DNA of 64,000 nt, from contig NC_081143.1 of assembly GCF_958295425.1 (NCBI RefSeq), forward strand, positions 21,649,322-21,713,321, read 5' to 3'. The DNA is from Solea solea. Taxonomy: Eukaryota > Chordata > Actinopteri > Pleuronectiformes > Soleidae. Shown in pieces: positions 20,578 to 32,684 of this stretch; positions within the stretch are counted from its first letter, which is position 1; each line of letters starts with the position of its first letter. Below the pieces are notes generated by a model. The model saw only the letters and a list, made by a program, of their open reading frames with translations, did no database searches and was not told where the DNA came from. The position numbers and the translations under genes are program-made.

Positions 20578-22440
20578 ACTCGTCCTGGCTTAGGGATGAG
20601 AGTACAGATCAATCATTTCTGTTTAGTTGTCAAGTGAAAACAAGGTCAATTGATGTGTGTGTCTTTACAGACTTTCACAAACACAATGTGCACTTTATTG
20701 TACTAATGCCCATCATTCACACAAATATACTATATCAAATTTGGTCTTTACGTTGTCACCTACTAAAACACTCATTTCGCTATTAGGCTATAGACCGCAG
20801 TTGTTTTAAACACAGATCAAATTTTGCCAATCGGGGACCAGCTGGTAGGAGCTACCTGACTCACTCTGCACACTCATTCCACGTATTTCTTCCTATATAA
20901 ACAATCTGTGTAGGTAAAGCTCGGTGGGAATAGTATAACCTATCAAGTAACACTGGCTGTTGTCAAAGGGGTAAGTCAATTTGCTCTGGACTGCTGAAAT
21001 ATGATTGCTGTAAGAAAATAAATATTGTGAGCCAGTATGTGATGATATCTGTGTCTGGTGTTTTGTTTCCCAGCAACAAAACTTTAGTCTTATGACAGGG
21101 TAAAGATTATAGTCCTCTCAGGGAAAGTAATAGTCATTTATTATTAGTTCTAACAGGGAAAGTCATACAACTTGCATAAGATGCATTACAGGTTACAATT
21201 GTTGTATGGCCAGGTATATGTCTATATTAATACTTCTGGGGATGTGATTGCTACATTATTATTTATTAATGTATGATTTATTAATTTGTTTATGTTTTTT
21301 TTTTTAATTCGTTTTGACCATTTTTAAATGTAAACCGGTGGATACCATAATGTCAGCCTTGAATTGATTGGCCACTCTTCACAGACCTCTAAGTGGTGTT
21401 TGCTTGTGCAATGGTGCCAACCACTGGTAGAAAAACAGAATGGTGGTAGAACGCTGACGGCGACAGATTAAAGACCTCTTCTCTGTAATTTCAGTTTGGA
21501 ATATCTGCCAAATTAAATATGTGGATGATAACAGGTGATCCGCTGTAGTGACCCCCACTTTAGAGAGCTTTTGCATCTTTTTCATCCTATAACCCACAAA
21601 CTCCCAAACTGTGAAGGTGTGGATTTATTCAAATACAATCATGAAACTGAGCCACAATATAACATTTTCATAATGCACAAAACACAAGTTACATGAATAC
21701 TATAATACATTTCACCTGATTATCAAGTGTAATGGATAATTGTGTATTGGCATGTAAAAAGGAAACAAAACTATTCGTAGTTATTTTTTGACCATTGCAT
21801 CTGCATTAATGCATATGGCATGGCATTTGCTAAAGGTCAGTATTTTTGTGATATTTGAAAAAGTTTGTAAGGCTATTGAAACATAAAATCATGCATTCCA
21901 GTTATTATACATTCAATCTAAGCTCATAACCTCCATATATATATATTTTACTTCATTTGGCATAGATGTACATTTCCTGGTAATCCTGTAGGCTACATGG
22001 TGTTGAAAAATAAATGGACATTCGAGGACTGTTCAGAAAACACTGAAAGTGAATTAATTTACACATGATGGCAAAAAAATAAAAAAATCGGAAAACAAAT
22101 AAATAAATGGATAGGAATTTTTTAAACTTGAGGTGCTGTGAGGCAGTAAAAGAATTATACAAAAATAAAGCAAAAAAAATAACACATGAAATTAATTAAT
22201 TAATTAAAAACACATTTCAAGAAAGAAAAAGCCAGAATTCTGTAATTAAAGTCGGAGTTCTGACTTTGATCTGGTGTTTAGGGTTATAATGTTTAAAACA
22301 TGCTATTTTACTAGATTACTAGATGTTTGATATTTACACGCTTCTGCGCGTTTCTATACTGTCGGCTGAACAGGTCACATGTTCCCAAGCATGCCTCAAC
22401 AAACATGGCGGCGCATCGACATGTCGTCTACCAGTTCCTC
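20578..22440. other. pgam1 3' UTR and spacer to exosc1
   Basis: The left part to about 21040 is the pgam1 3' untranslated region, ending after AATAAA (21017-21022). The rest is AT-rich, with a TA run near 21938 and an ATTA tandem near 22190-22205. No gene is seen. Confidence 0.6.
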
Positions 22441-22518
22441 TCAGCGTAGCAGCCAATCAGAGCCGACGCTCGCTCTACGCCTCAGCCAATCACCTCTCGC
22501 TCTGCTCTTCTCGAAAAC
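22441..22518 (+). promoter_or_regulatory. exosc1 promoter with two CCAAT boxes
   Basis: Two CCAAT boxes in direct orientation, at 22453-22457 and 22486-22490, lie 33 bases apart in similar contexts (AGCCAATCA). Both are within 70 bases of the start codon and there is no TATA box. The arrangement fits an NF-Y-driven housekeeping promoter with a very short 5' UTR. Confidence 0.6.
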
Positions 22519-25461
22519 ATGTCGCCCATGAAGCTGTGTGTTCCAGGTGAGCTCCTTAAATATTGTCTTTACTAGATGTCACGGTGTACTTCCTCGTCAC
22601 TGTATGGTCACGTTGGCTTCTTTTGTGCTTGTGTGAAGTTTAACTGCAGACTGACTTGCTCTGTAATAACTTATCACCATGTGTGTGTGTGGGGTGTGTG
22701 TGCTCTGGCTAAACACGCTGTTGTCGTTTCGTATTTTCTTATTTCGCTGTAGTTTTTGGACCTGAGACGGAGGTGGAGTGATTCACCTCCGTCTATGTTT
22801 TAGACACGTTTCTTTCTTTTTTTTAAAGTGTTTCTCGTGAGTTGGATGCTCGCAATGCTACTACACCGCCGCCTCGTTCCCTTCCCTTACATATTCTCTT
22901 TTCCTACCCACCTTTCCCTTAAAAACCAACCTTCTCTCATTGCCACACTGTTGTTACCTTCTTTTTGTCCCGGTGTTTTACGGTAAATAAGATAAATCAC
23001 TGTACGTGTGCAGGACCGCGACGACTTTTACTTTCCACGGCCGTGCCCATCGCCTCAGGACAGCTCGGCAGCATTCCTCGTCTCACTTGTTTTCCTTCGC
23101 TCCCCTTGTATATGAAACGTTTCTCTCTAGTGCAAAACAAAACAAAAATATTTGACCTATTACTTACGTTTGACTTTATCTACTCAAAAAGTGAGGCTTT
23201 TCTCTCAGTGCATTGTATCTTTTTATATATTGGAATTGGGCTGGATGTTATGGCCAAAATTCTAATCTCTTCTGTGTTGGAGTGTTTGTTATTGCAGGAG
23301 TTTTTAGAAGGAAACGCCATTAAAATGGGCTTTATATTTCATTCTATAGCAATTGTGCAAACACTGAAAAGTGAAAGTTGAAGAGATGCCAAGCATAGAA
23401 GTCAAGGAGGTAGCAGCAGCCTATGCAGCCTACTGTTTTAATCAGTAGTCATATGGGGAAGTATTGGCATGTTTGCCAATATTTGATCATATGTTTTAAT
23501 GTCAATATCAGCCTTTACTGATATTGTGTCAAGAATATCATGCAACCCTAATATCAACAATTATTATGATGAATTAAATGGTTTCAAAGTTCTTCTACGG
23601 GGCAGAAAATAGCAGAAAAGAGGGAAACGTATCACACATCTGAGGCAAAATGTGCAAACTAGATATGTGTTATATCTCAATGGGTTTCTGCAATTCAAAA
23701 ACACAGCTATTGAAGAAACATATGGTTTTATATGTTCCCTGCATTGACACTATATCCATGTCTTCCTCCGCTTCTTTGCACACAGGTGACAAACTATGCA
23801 GCACAGAAGACTGTATTCCCGGCACAGGAGTATATCTACGGCACGGCTACATATACTCCTCACTAGCGGGCTATGTGCTGAGAAAAAACGAAGGAGAGGA
23901 GGTGAGGGGTGTGGTGGCTGCTGTGGGTAGGAGAGAGGTGTGGGAGCAGTCAGTCAGGCATGTGATACAGGTGTGACGAAGATATTGCACAACATTTATG
24001 AATGTGACTGTAGTGAAATGGGTGGGTTCACCAGCTGTAGAGAAATATGCATGACATTTAGTATGGCATGTCTTTTCTTGAGTTTTTTTCTTTTCTTTTT
24101 AAACTGGAGTAAAGAAAACTGCTTTCTGTATTAATGCTGCATGTGATTTTTTTTTTTTTTTTTCTTTGTCTAGTTACCTGTGATCTCAGTAGTGAGGGAA
24201 ACGGAAACACAGCTGCTGCCAGATGTAGGAGCAATAGTCACCTGTAAGGTATGCAGTGGAATCAGTTTCTATAATTCTTAAGGTCTTAATGTTGATCTGT
24301 TCATCACCGTGGTGTTTTGTATTGGACAGGTGACCAGCATCAACCCCAGATACGCCAAGGTCCATATTCTCTATGTAGGTTCCACGCCGCTGAAGGACCG
24401 CTTTAGGGGGACCATCAGGTAACCTCGTAATTTCCTCTACAGTGCAGCAATGGTGAATGTTTTTATTTTTTGCTCTCTTAAAACTGAACTCACTTCCTCT
24501 GACTGCAGGAAAGAAGATGTACGCGCAACAGAAAAAGACAAGGTGTGTTTGAATGAATGTGCTCAACAAACGTGACATCCTAAATCTGAAACAAAAAACT
24601 TCATGTTTATCCTTCTGGGGCTTTTTTTTTTTTAACAGGTGGAAACATACAAAAGCTTCAGACCTGGTGACATCGTCCTTGCAAAAGTGGTATCCTTTAC
24701 CTACCCTAAAAAATATTCATCAGCAATTAAACTATTCAGCTTATACATCAAATTCTTTTGCATATTTTTTTATCTGTGTACGTCATATATAATATGTTTA
24801 TTATGTATTAACTGTGGGAATGTTTCCATGAAAGATGCACAATCACTTTAAAAACTATTAAAGCTATTACTGCTTTTCCAATATAAGTGAAGTCACACCT
24901 AAAAGGGAAGTGTTTGTTGTGTATTTGTGTAATGTTGACCCTTGACCCATGACGTCAGATTTCCCTCGGTGACGTTCAGTCCAACTACTTGTTGACAACA
25001 GCAGAGAATGAGCTGGGAGTCGTAGTGGCACACAGTGAAGCAGGTAACCCTTGAAGTTTCTGTTCAAATCAAGCCACATTTGGTCTGTTCCAGGCATTTA
25101 GATATGGCGGTGTGAAACACATACATTTGCATTGTAGTGTATTATTTATAAGTGACAATAGAAGCTACAGTCCAGGTTTTGTAAGACTCAAATCTATACA
25201 TTATTTTTCTGGAACATTCACATTATCTTTTAGTGTCCACACTGCTCTTAAACCAAGGAAACCTATACGTTGTTTTTTTTCCAAGTTTGCATTTGTGACA
25301 CTAATTGTTGACCACTTTTGTTTCTAACACTAATTTTTTTCTTTTGTTTACCAGGTGTCCAGATGGTTCCCATCAGCTGGTGTGAGATGCAGTGCCCAAG
25401 GACGCACAACAAAGAGTTCCGCAAAGTGGCGCGTGTGCAACCGGAATATCTACAGGCATGA
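22519..25461 (+). CDS. exosc1: Exosome component 1 (CSL4), 8 exons
   Basis: Cap subunit of the nuclear and cytoplasmic RNA exosome, which helps hold the ring together and guide RNA. The exons are 22519-22546, 23786-23901, 24174-24248, 24330-24418, 24509-24542, 24639-24689, 24959-25043 and 25355-25461. The sum is 194 residues (human 195) with every phase consistent. The first coding exon is only 28 bases (MSPMKLCVP plus one base). The N-terminal barrel domain has GTGVYLRHGYIYSSLAG. The S1 RNA-binding domain spans about residues 65-150 and includes DVGAIVTCKVTSINPRYAKV and FRPGDIVLAKV. The C-terminal ribbon has PISWCEMQCPRT and ends RVQPEYLQA. AATAAA at 25811-25816 is a likely polyadenylation signal. 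It follows pgam1 on the same strand, as the mammalian pair are neighbours. Confidence 0.95.
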
Positions 25462-26689
25462 GTCCTGAAACTTCTTTTTCCCCCACAAGGAACACACAGC
25501 TTCCCCCCCCCCCCCTTCAGTCGCTATTGTCAAGATGTTCAGATATTGTTCAGATGTTTAAGAGACTGGACAATTATGCGATTTGTTGGTTACTCCTAGT
25601 TTCATGTCTTTCGTAAGTGTTATTAAAAATAGTTTTCCCTATGCACATTGTGTCATCAGTGGATTGTGCCAGGTTAAAGAAAAACACTGAAGCAGCATCA
25701 GACCAAACGGCTACTCTGTCAGGACATACAGTATTCTTAATGAGACTTCATAATCCCAGGGTGTTACAGTGCAGCTGTGAAACGTTTGGTGATGTCATGT
25801 AAAGACAAAAAATAAACACATTTTTTTGTAAACGGGAATCATTACACAAAGCAGAGGTTGCATTTGGTCTGAAATGAGGATGCGATTAAGTAGAAAAAAA
25901 GGCTGCTTACCTAAAGTGTTAGTGCCATCTCAGGCTCCTGAGGCTCACTTTTGTGCTTACACTTCTCAGGCGTTTCCGTTTTCAAGTCAACAGGTGGACA
26001 CAGCAGTTTTACAGGAAAAAAACAGGTGTTTGAAAGAGCCTTCAATTCAAACCAACTTAAAATGCAGCTACCTACTGTTCACGGAATACTGAAGTATAAC
26101 GCATGATAGTCAGATAGTTTTTTTGTTTTAAAGCACACTATGAGCCCACGACGAGCTAGAAGAAATATTTCTATTTTGCCTTTGAAGAAAGTGAACTTTA
26201 TTCTTTCCTGATTTCTCTCTTCACTTTACCAAACGATGTTGTGCAAGCTAGAAATAAAAGGACTATCAGAAACTGTTAAGACAAGTAGTTTTTTTCTTGT
26301 CATGAAAATAAGACAAAAATATTGTTTTACACTTCAGACATGTACACATCTACTTTGCAACGAGAAGAAAATTACCTCAAACACAAACAAGCACTACATA
26401 TTACCACTATCCTATCAGTGACAAACAGAAAAACTAAAATATAACTTTAAAGTACATTTATGACTCAAAATGTCTTTGTTAAAGGAACATTTTACATACA
26501 TAAACTGATTAAAACAAAACCCACTGATAATCCATTATATTCTCAAGAGGAGACTGTTTTCAGTTTTGACTGTCATGTATGTTAATTATACAGTATATAC
26601 ATGTAGAAATTTTGTGTTTGACTTAATTTTCAAACACATTTTATGCTTCCACAGAAGCAGAGCAGACAGCTCAGTCTATAAATCAACAA
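25462..26689. other. Tail-to-tail spacer exosc1/knop1
   Basis: This contains the 3' untranslated regions of two converging genes. A poly-C run lies at about 25506-25516, the exosc1 AATAAA is at 25811-25816, and a minus-strand AATAAA (TTTATT at 26198-26203) may serve knop1. No other gene is seen. Confidence 0.6.
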
Positions 26690-28575
26690 TCAGTCATCAA
26701 AGTGGACTGATCGACTTGCATTGATGTCAATGGAGAACTTCTTATTGGACGGTGCACTAAACCCAAGTCCTGCCCCTCTGCTATTGAAGTCCATTCTGCG
26801 GGATTGAGCACTCTCAAACTGTCCCAGAAGCCCTTGCTTTAATTTCTGCTGTGCGTCTTTCCCCATTGCCATACTTGCTCCACCAGTGCCTGCAGCAGCC
26901 GGCTGCAAACCCTTTTTGAAGCCGCCCAAAAGGCGGAGGAACTTGTGTTGTTGCTCAGAGCTGTCAAACTCAGCCGTGCTCCACTGACCCAAACCCTGCC
27001 GGACACACATTAGAGGCCAGTTATTTTTATTACTAATTCCACACATGTAACTCGTAAAGAGATGAACAGTCTGAGAATCAGTTGCAATGTGAAATCTGAG
27101 TGAAGAGGTGATTTACAAAGCTGGAACAACATTTTTCACACAAATTTCACACAAAGTACTGACCAAAGGTTTAGCTGGTTTTTCAGGCTGAGAAGCCTTG
27201 TCAATCTCCATTTGTAGTTCCCGTCTCCTCTCCTATGAAAAAACACATTACAGTGCAATTTTCTGTGTTATTTGGAAGGAAATATAATCAATAATAATCA
27301 TGTTTGGATAGAGTCACCGCTCTGTTTACCTTGTTGATGGTGACTTCATCAACGTTTCCACTCTTTGCTGACAGAAACACAACCTCCCCATGTTGGGATT
27401 CCTGAAACACAAACATGGTTCACTCCATGTACAGAAAATAACAAACATCAGTGTGACCTCTGATAACAGACACTTGTGTTTTCCTCATTCACCTCTTCTT
27501 TGTTGCTCTCCCTCTTTATCTTCTTGTTTGCACTAGTTTCAACTCCAACATCATTCTCCGCTTGTTTCAGCTTCTTCTTTTTGATTTTCTTGCTGGTGTC
27601 ATTTGCCACAGTGACTCCATTCTGCCCATCCTCTTCATTTTCTTCACATGTGATAAATGTTTGCTCTTTTTCCTGTGATCTTTCATTTTTCCTCTTCTTT
27701 TTCTTCGGTTCCAGCTCTTCTTCTTCACTGACCTCCATTGTCACTTTTCTGTCCTTTCCTTTTTTCCCTTTTTTCTTTAGCCCCGTCTTCCCGTCCTCCG
27801 TAATAGTCTCACTCTCACCCATCACATTTTCTTTTTCTTTCTTTTTTGCTTTGCACTTTTTGTTGTTGCCTTTGTTGTCAGGTGTTTCTATTCCATTTTC
27901 ATCATCTTCAGTTTTGGCTTTTTTCTTTATCTTCGTTTCCGTTTCCTCTCTCTCTCCTGCAACTATTTCTAACTCAAATGCATTTTCTCCCATTTTAGGT
28001 TTCTTTTTCGTTATACTTGGTTTAACAACAGCTATAGCCGTTTCTTCCACAGACAATTTCTTCTTCTTCTTTTTCTTTTCTTTACTTTGCTCCACAGTCT
28101 CCTCTGTGCTTACAGCTAAAATAAGTTTTTTTACTTTCTTGGCTTTCTTTGGCACTTTATTCTCTTCAGGTTGCTGTTCTTCTTCCTCTTCTTTGTTTAT
28201 CGTCACAATATCAGCTTTAGTTTGTACTTTGTTCTTCTTCTTTCCTTTCTTTACTCTTATTTGCTGGTTTTCTATGTCTTCTTTTACTGAACTTTGTGAA
28301 ATTTCTACTGGTTTCTTCTTGTTTTTGACCCCTGTGGCATCAGAGCTACAAGCATCATTCGGTGATTCGTTGACACTTTCTTTGCTCTTCTTTTTCTTCC
28401 TCTCTGTTTCACAACTTTGATCCTCCACTTCTATAACAAATGTCGCAGATCTTTTGTTTTTCTTCGCTTTCTTCACCTCTGTTTGTCTCCCAACATCAAC
28501 AGAGCAGTCTGGGTTTTCAGGCACGGAGGTTTGTCCCTTCTTGAGTTTCTTCTTTGCATGTTTCTCTTCCTCCAT
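26690..28575 (-). CDS. knop1: Lysine-rich nucleolar protein 1, 4 coding exons
   Basis: Nucleolar protein; in mammals it is a lysine-rich nucleolar protein of unclear molecular role. Exons 28575-27493, 27401-27330, 27232-27164 and 26995-26690 join at phase 0 to 509 residues. The first exon is almost entirely low-complexity Lys/Glu sequence with repeated KKKKK clusters, which act as nucleolar localisation signals in this type of protein. The conserved part is C-terminal: AKSGNVDEVTINKERRREL matches the human GNMDEAHID region. A SMAP-type domain follows, with GQWSTAEFDSSEQQHKFLRL and RGAGLGFSAPSNKKF. I chose the ATG at 28575 for its good context (AAGATGG). The frame stays open upstream to 28632, but a likely acceptor at 28620-28621 means a small upstream coding exon could exist. 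Confidence 0.9.
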
Positions 28576-31500
28576 CTTCACTGGCCTTTCCTCAGCAACA
28601 AAATGCTGGCTTTTCTGGTGACAGAAGTTCAATTACTGCATATTAATACCTTTCTCTGACGTGAAATACCAGAACATTGCAGTATACTCACACGTGTTGA
28701 AATGTGTTCTTAATGTTTTATACAAAAGTATCACTCACTACTGGTGGTATTTCACTTTTAATGCATCAGAATACGCCTGAAACAATAGAACGAGGAGAGT
28801 GTTCTGCAGGTACAATTTGAAATGGGCATGTGCTCATGAGTAAGCTCACTTCCACGACACTATAATCAAAACACGCCATGATTTAGGCAACGCCTTTGAC
28901 GTATCTAATACTTGTGATGTGGTTTGGTGATTTAATATAAGCGGACTTGTTTTCTAATTTTCAAATACGAGACTGAAAGGGGAGAACTACACTTTAAGTG
29001 CAGAACGAGAAAACTTGGTTATATCAGACTCGCGTGCAGACAAGCTAGCTCGCCAACAGTTGCTACATAGCAGCTAAAACGTTAAAGATAAAAACAAATA
29101 ACTCACTGAACCACATTATGAGACTATTTTCTAGCGCAGCTGCAGTGTTATGAAAATTGTAAGTGTAGTTACTAACTTGACACAATTTGATAACTCACAT
29201 GGAACCGGCTACAATCTTGACCCGGACGTATTTTGTTGCTAGAGCATGGCGTCGGTCATATGGCGTCGGTAGCAACAAGCGCGCTCTCGTCAACGTTTTC
29301 CGGTGTCGCAAAAAAGTGCGCGTGCAGGTAGTCACGGTTATATTTATTATGTTTACACGTTTGAGTCTTCAACAGTGGCGTGCACAGACATTTGGAAGGG
29401 CAGGGTCTAAAATTAAAAGGGCACCTATTGCGCACAGGTGGGGCAGGCGCCACTATTACATATTTCCCCACATTCTCATACAGGTATATACAGGGACATC
29501 CTTTACAGCACAGCATCACTTTCTATCACTGAGGTGGGCGTTTTCTATTCACTGATAATCATTTCTTCAGTTGCTGGTCTTTGGAACAGGGGAAGCTCAT
29601 TTGTATGGAATTAGATTTGTGTCAATATTTTCCAAACAACAAATTTTAAGAAGCAAATAAAATATCCATTTAATCATTCAAAATATTGTATATTATTGTT
29701 TGAAAATACATTTTTTGCGCTCCCTCACTTGTTCTTCGTGTTCCCTATAGCTTTAAGTGTCACTGTTGTTTCATAATTTACTTCTGTTTTATTTAGCAGC
29801 AGCAACAGCAGCACATATTTTCTTCCTGCCAAATGTGCTTCCTTCAGTGTTTCCTTTATTTGCTTGTATTTTCTCTGTATCTACATCCATATCTATTAGG
29901 GATGGGTCACAACATATAAATTTGGAGATGCATCGTCGTCCTCCCTTGTGCGATATGATAATAGATACACAAGGGCAAATCTGGATTAATAAATTAAAGA
30001 TCTAAAGTAAACAGATCCTGCCAGTTTCACTCATCAGTTGTCGTTACTTCAAGAATACTGAACGAGGAGGACGCCCTATGCTGAAGAATAGGGCGTCCAC
30101 AGTGGCGGATGGCAAATCAAGCTATATCAAGAGAGGCCCCATCCCCATGCAATACATAGACTTTATTCACTTTTAAATATTCATTTTCTTTTCCCCAGTT
30201 AGACAGATTCTCTTGCAATATATTGATTATCACAGAATTGTTGTATCATGATATTATTGGTATCGTGGACCATGTATCGTAACATGGGCTACCCTGTGAT
30301 CCCCACCCCTCATACCTAAACTGTGTGTGTTATTTTCACATCGGTGAGTGTATAACTGCAGTAATATCCACAGTAAAGTTGGTTCACTTGTGTCATGACA
30401 AAGAAAAGGAAGCTAAAGGCAAATCACGTCAATGACCAGACAATAACAATGACTTGTGCACTGATGTATTAACCACTTTGTGCAAATCACATCACAGACA
30501 TTCATGTTACGCTGCCATAAAACAGTGACAGTGCTTCATCATAACGAACCTCTCAAAAAAAGAAAACGCGAGTGCTTCTTCACATTTACATGAGTAAAAT
30601 CTGATCACATAAAAACTATGTGACTAAAATATCTTTTTTTTTTTAATCGTACAATATCAGAGCACACACCTGTACACATACAGTACACAAGGATGTCAAC
30701 AGCTTAGATAATTAGTAATATAAGGGGTGTTTAACGACAGCAACTTTGCAGGTTCATAATAAAAACAGTACACATGAAATGTTACCAGTTTAAGTCACAG
30801 TAATGTGACTTAAACTGTCATGTCGTTTTTCTCTGTGTTCAATTGAGCTTTTTTAAATGGAGCAGAAACTGAATCCCAGAACACATGAGATAGTACCAAT
30901 GAAATATGAACGAAAACACTCTGAAACTGGTTGACAAAACAACTCACCATATTAAACCATGTTACCCAGCCGACATGTCGTGTTTCATGACCTTCCTCTG
31001 TGGATGGGATTTGCCCAATTCTCACAGAACTGCGGATGCTTGAAGTGCTATTATTAAGCTTATAAATTTAAGTTTACTTTGCTTTAGTTTCTTAAATATC
31101 AAAGCCGAAGTCTGTGGAAAAAAGGAAGACTTTCTTTCTCAAAATAAACCTGAGGAGCTACAAACATCTTGTAACAAGTAACACGCAGGTTTGGCTCGAC
31201 CTTGTGCGGAAAGTCCAACACCACTATGAGCATTTCTATAGTGGTGCTTACAACTCATCATGCCACTGTGATTACTCCACATACAAATTATATTAAACCC
31301 TCAAATTAAAAGGATGAACCTGAAAACGACCAGTAAATGTGGTCACTTCAAAATTGCCATCTGCCGGGGTCGCGAGATTGTTTTGTCAACTGTTGTTTCC
31401 AGTGTCAAGAATCAGCTTTGAAAATGTTAATTTCCTTCAATATGCGTATCAAAATTCTATAAAACACTTAAAAAACATTCACATTTTGACAAAAGATATT

Positions 31501-32684
31501 GCCTTTAAACTGTACTTGTACATGCACCTTAAAGATCCAGTGTGTAATGTGGCGGGGTTTATTGGCAGACATGTAATAAACTGCCCATAAGTATCTTGAT
31601 ATAAGTGTATATTAATGAGTTTGTATTGTTTTTTGTAGCATTCGAATACGCCTTTTATATGCACTCTTGCTTTAAACCAGCCAGAGTGTGCGTTTTGCAT
31701 TGTGAAGCGGAAGCTCACTGCAAATGACGACCGACTAAAAACCATTTGATGTCTGTAATTCTTACACACTGCACCTTTAAACCCCAAATATCACAATGTC
31801 CAGAGAAGATCAGCGATCATAAAGTGCAAAATCACAATCCCCAACAGTCGACCACATACTGCAGAGACGCTATTGTATTTCATGGCTTTTTATAATCACA
31901 CGCTTATTAAAAACTGGTTGTCCCTTAAACTCGTTGCTCCCCCTTTAAATGTACACGAGCTCTGTCAAATACACGGAATTTATCAAAACACACGGTAGAA
32001 TCTGCAAAGCACTGCAGCAGTATTGATAATGAAATGAGATGTGGAGAGAAAAACACCACCATTTGAGTCCTTTGGGGCTTTTTTAGCCAGAAAAAAACCG
32101 AGGCCAAGCAAGCGTTGTGGGTGTATAATTTACATAAACAGCCAAAGGGTTCACTTGTGTATTGATATTTAACAGAAAGTGGAGGGAGTTGAGTTTTTAC
32201 AGAACAAACATCAGTGACGGTGATCAGGCAGCATTGATATACTGCTGCTTCGGCACAATGAAATCATCCTTAAATGTAGATTCTGTCGCACTGACACACT
32301 GGCATCTGCTCTGTGCTTTATACATAACGTCAGTAGCTCTCCTTGTAGATTTGTTACCTGCGTATTTACACACAATAAAATCCCGACAGTCACTCTCTAT
32401 CGCTAAAGGCTGTCAAAATGTGGAAGCTGCATCGCCTTCTCTTCCCTCGCTTGTGATTTCATGTCCAGTCTGTTGATAAAGAGGCATTTAAGAAATGTCA
32501 GCAAAAAATACTATTACATACTGTTTTTAAAATGTCAAAGTCACGCAAACACACTGAACATATTTAAACTCCGGTCAAATCCCGTCAGAGGGATTTCTCT
32601 GATTGTAACATTTCTGTCTCTGTGTTAGAAAACATAAAATTCCTTTTTTATCACAAATGTAACCTCTTGAAGTCTAGTCCCATT
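28576..32684. other. Spacer knop1 to gprc5b, 3' side of gprc5b
   Basis: The knop1 promoter should lie near 29000-29250, where a minus-strand donor (GTGAGT, 29100-29105) could end a non-coding first exon. The right part probably holds the gprc5b 3' UTR. In between I see AT-rich sequence, a TTAA-flanked inverted-repeat element at 31529-31780 and no gene. No IQ-domain gene (iqck) is visible, although it lies between these two genes in human. Confidence 0.5.
31529..31780. mobile_element. TTAA-flanked inverted-repeat element, copy 1
   Basis: The left end reads TTAAAGATCCAGTGTGTAA. The right end, reverse-complemented, reads TTAAAGGTGCAGTGTGTAAG. The 252-base body has no coding capacity. The TTAA at each outer edge would fit piggyBac- or Kolobok-like target preference. 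A second copy is at 48041-48218. Confidence 0.7.

Noticed and set aside
27476..28420. Long open frame (about 314 codons) opposite knop1
   Set aside because: It is the complement of lysine codons and reads as Phe/Ser-rich low-complexity sequence with no domain; it is a shadow of the knop1 exon.
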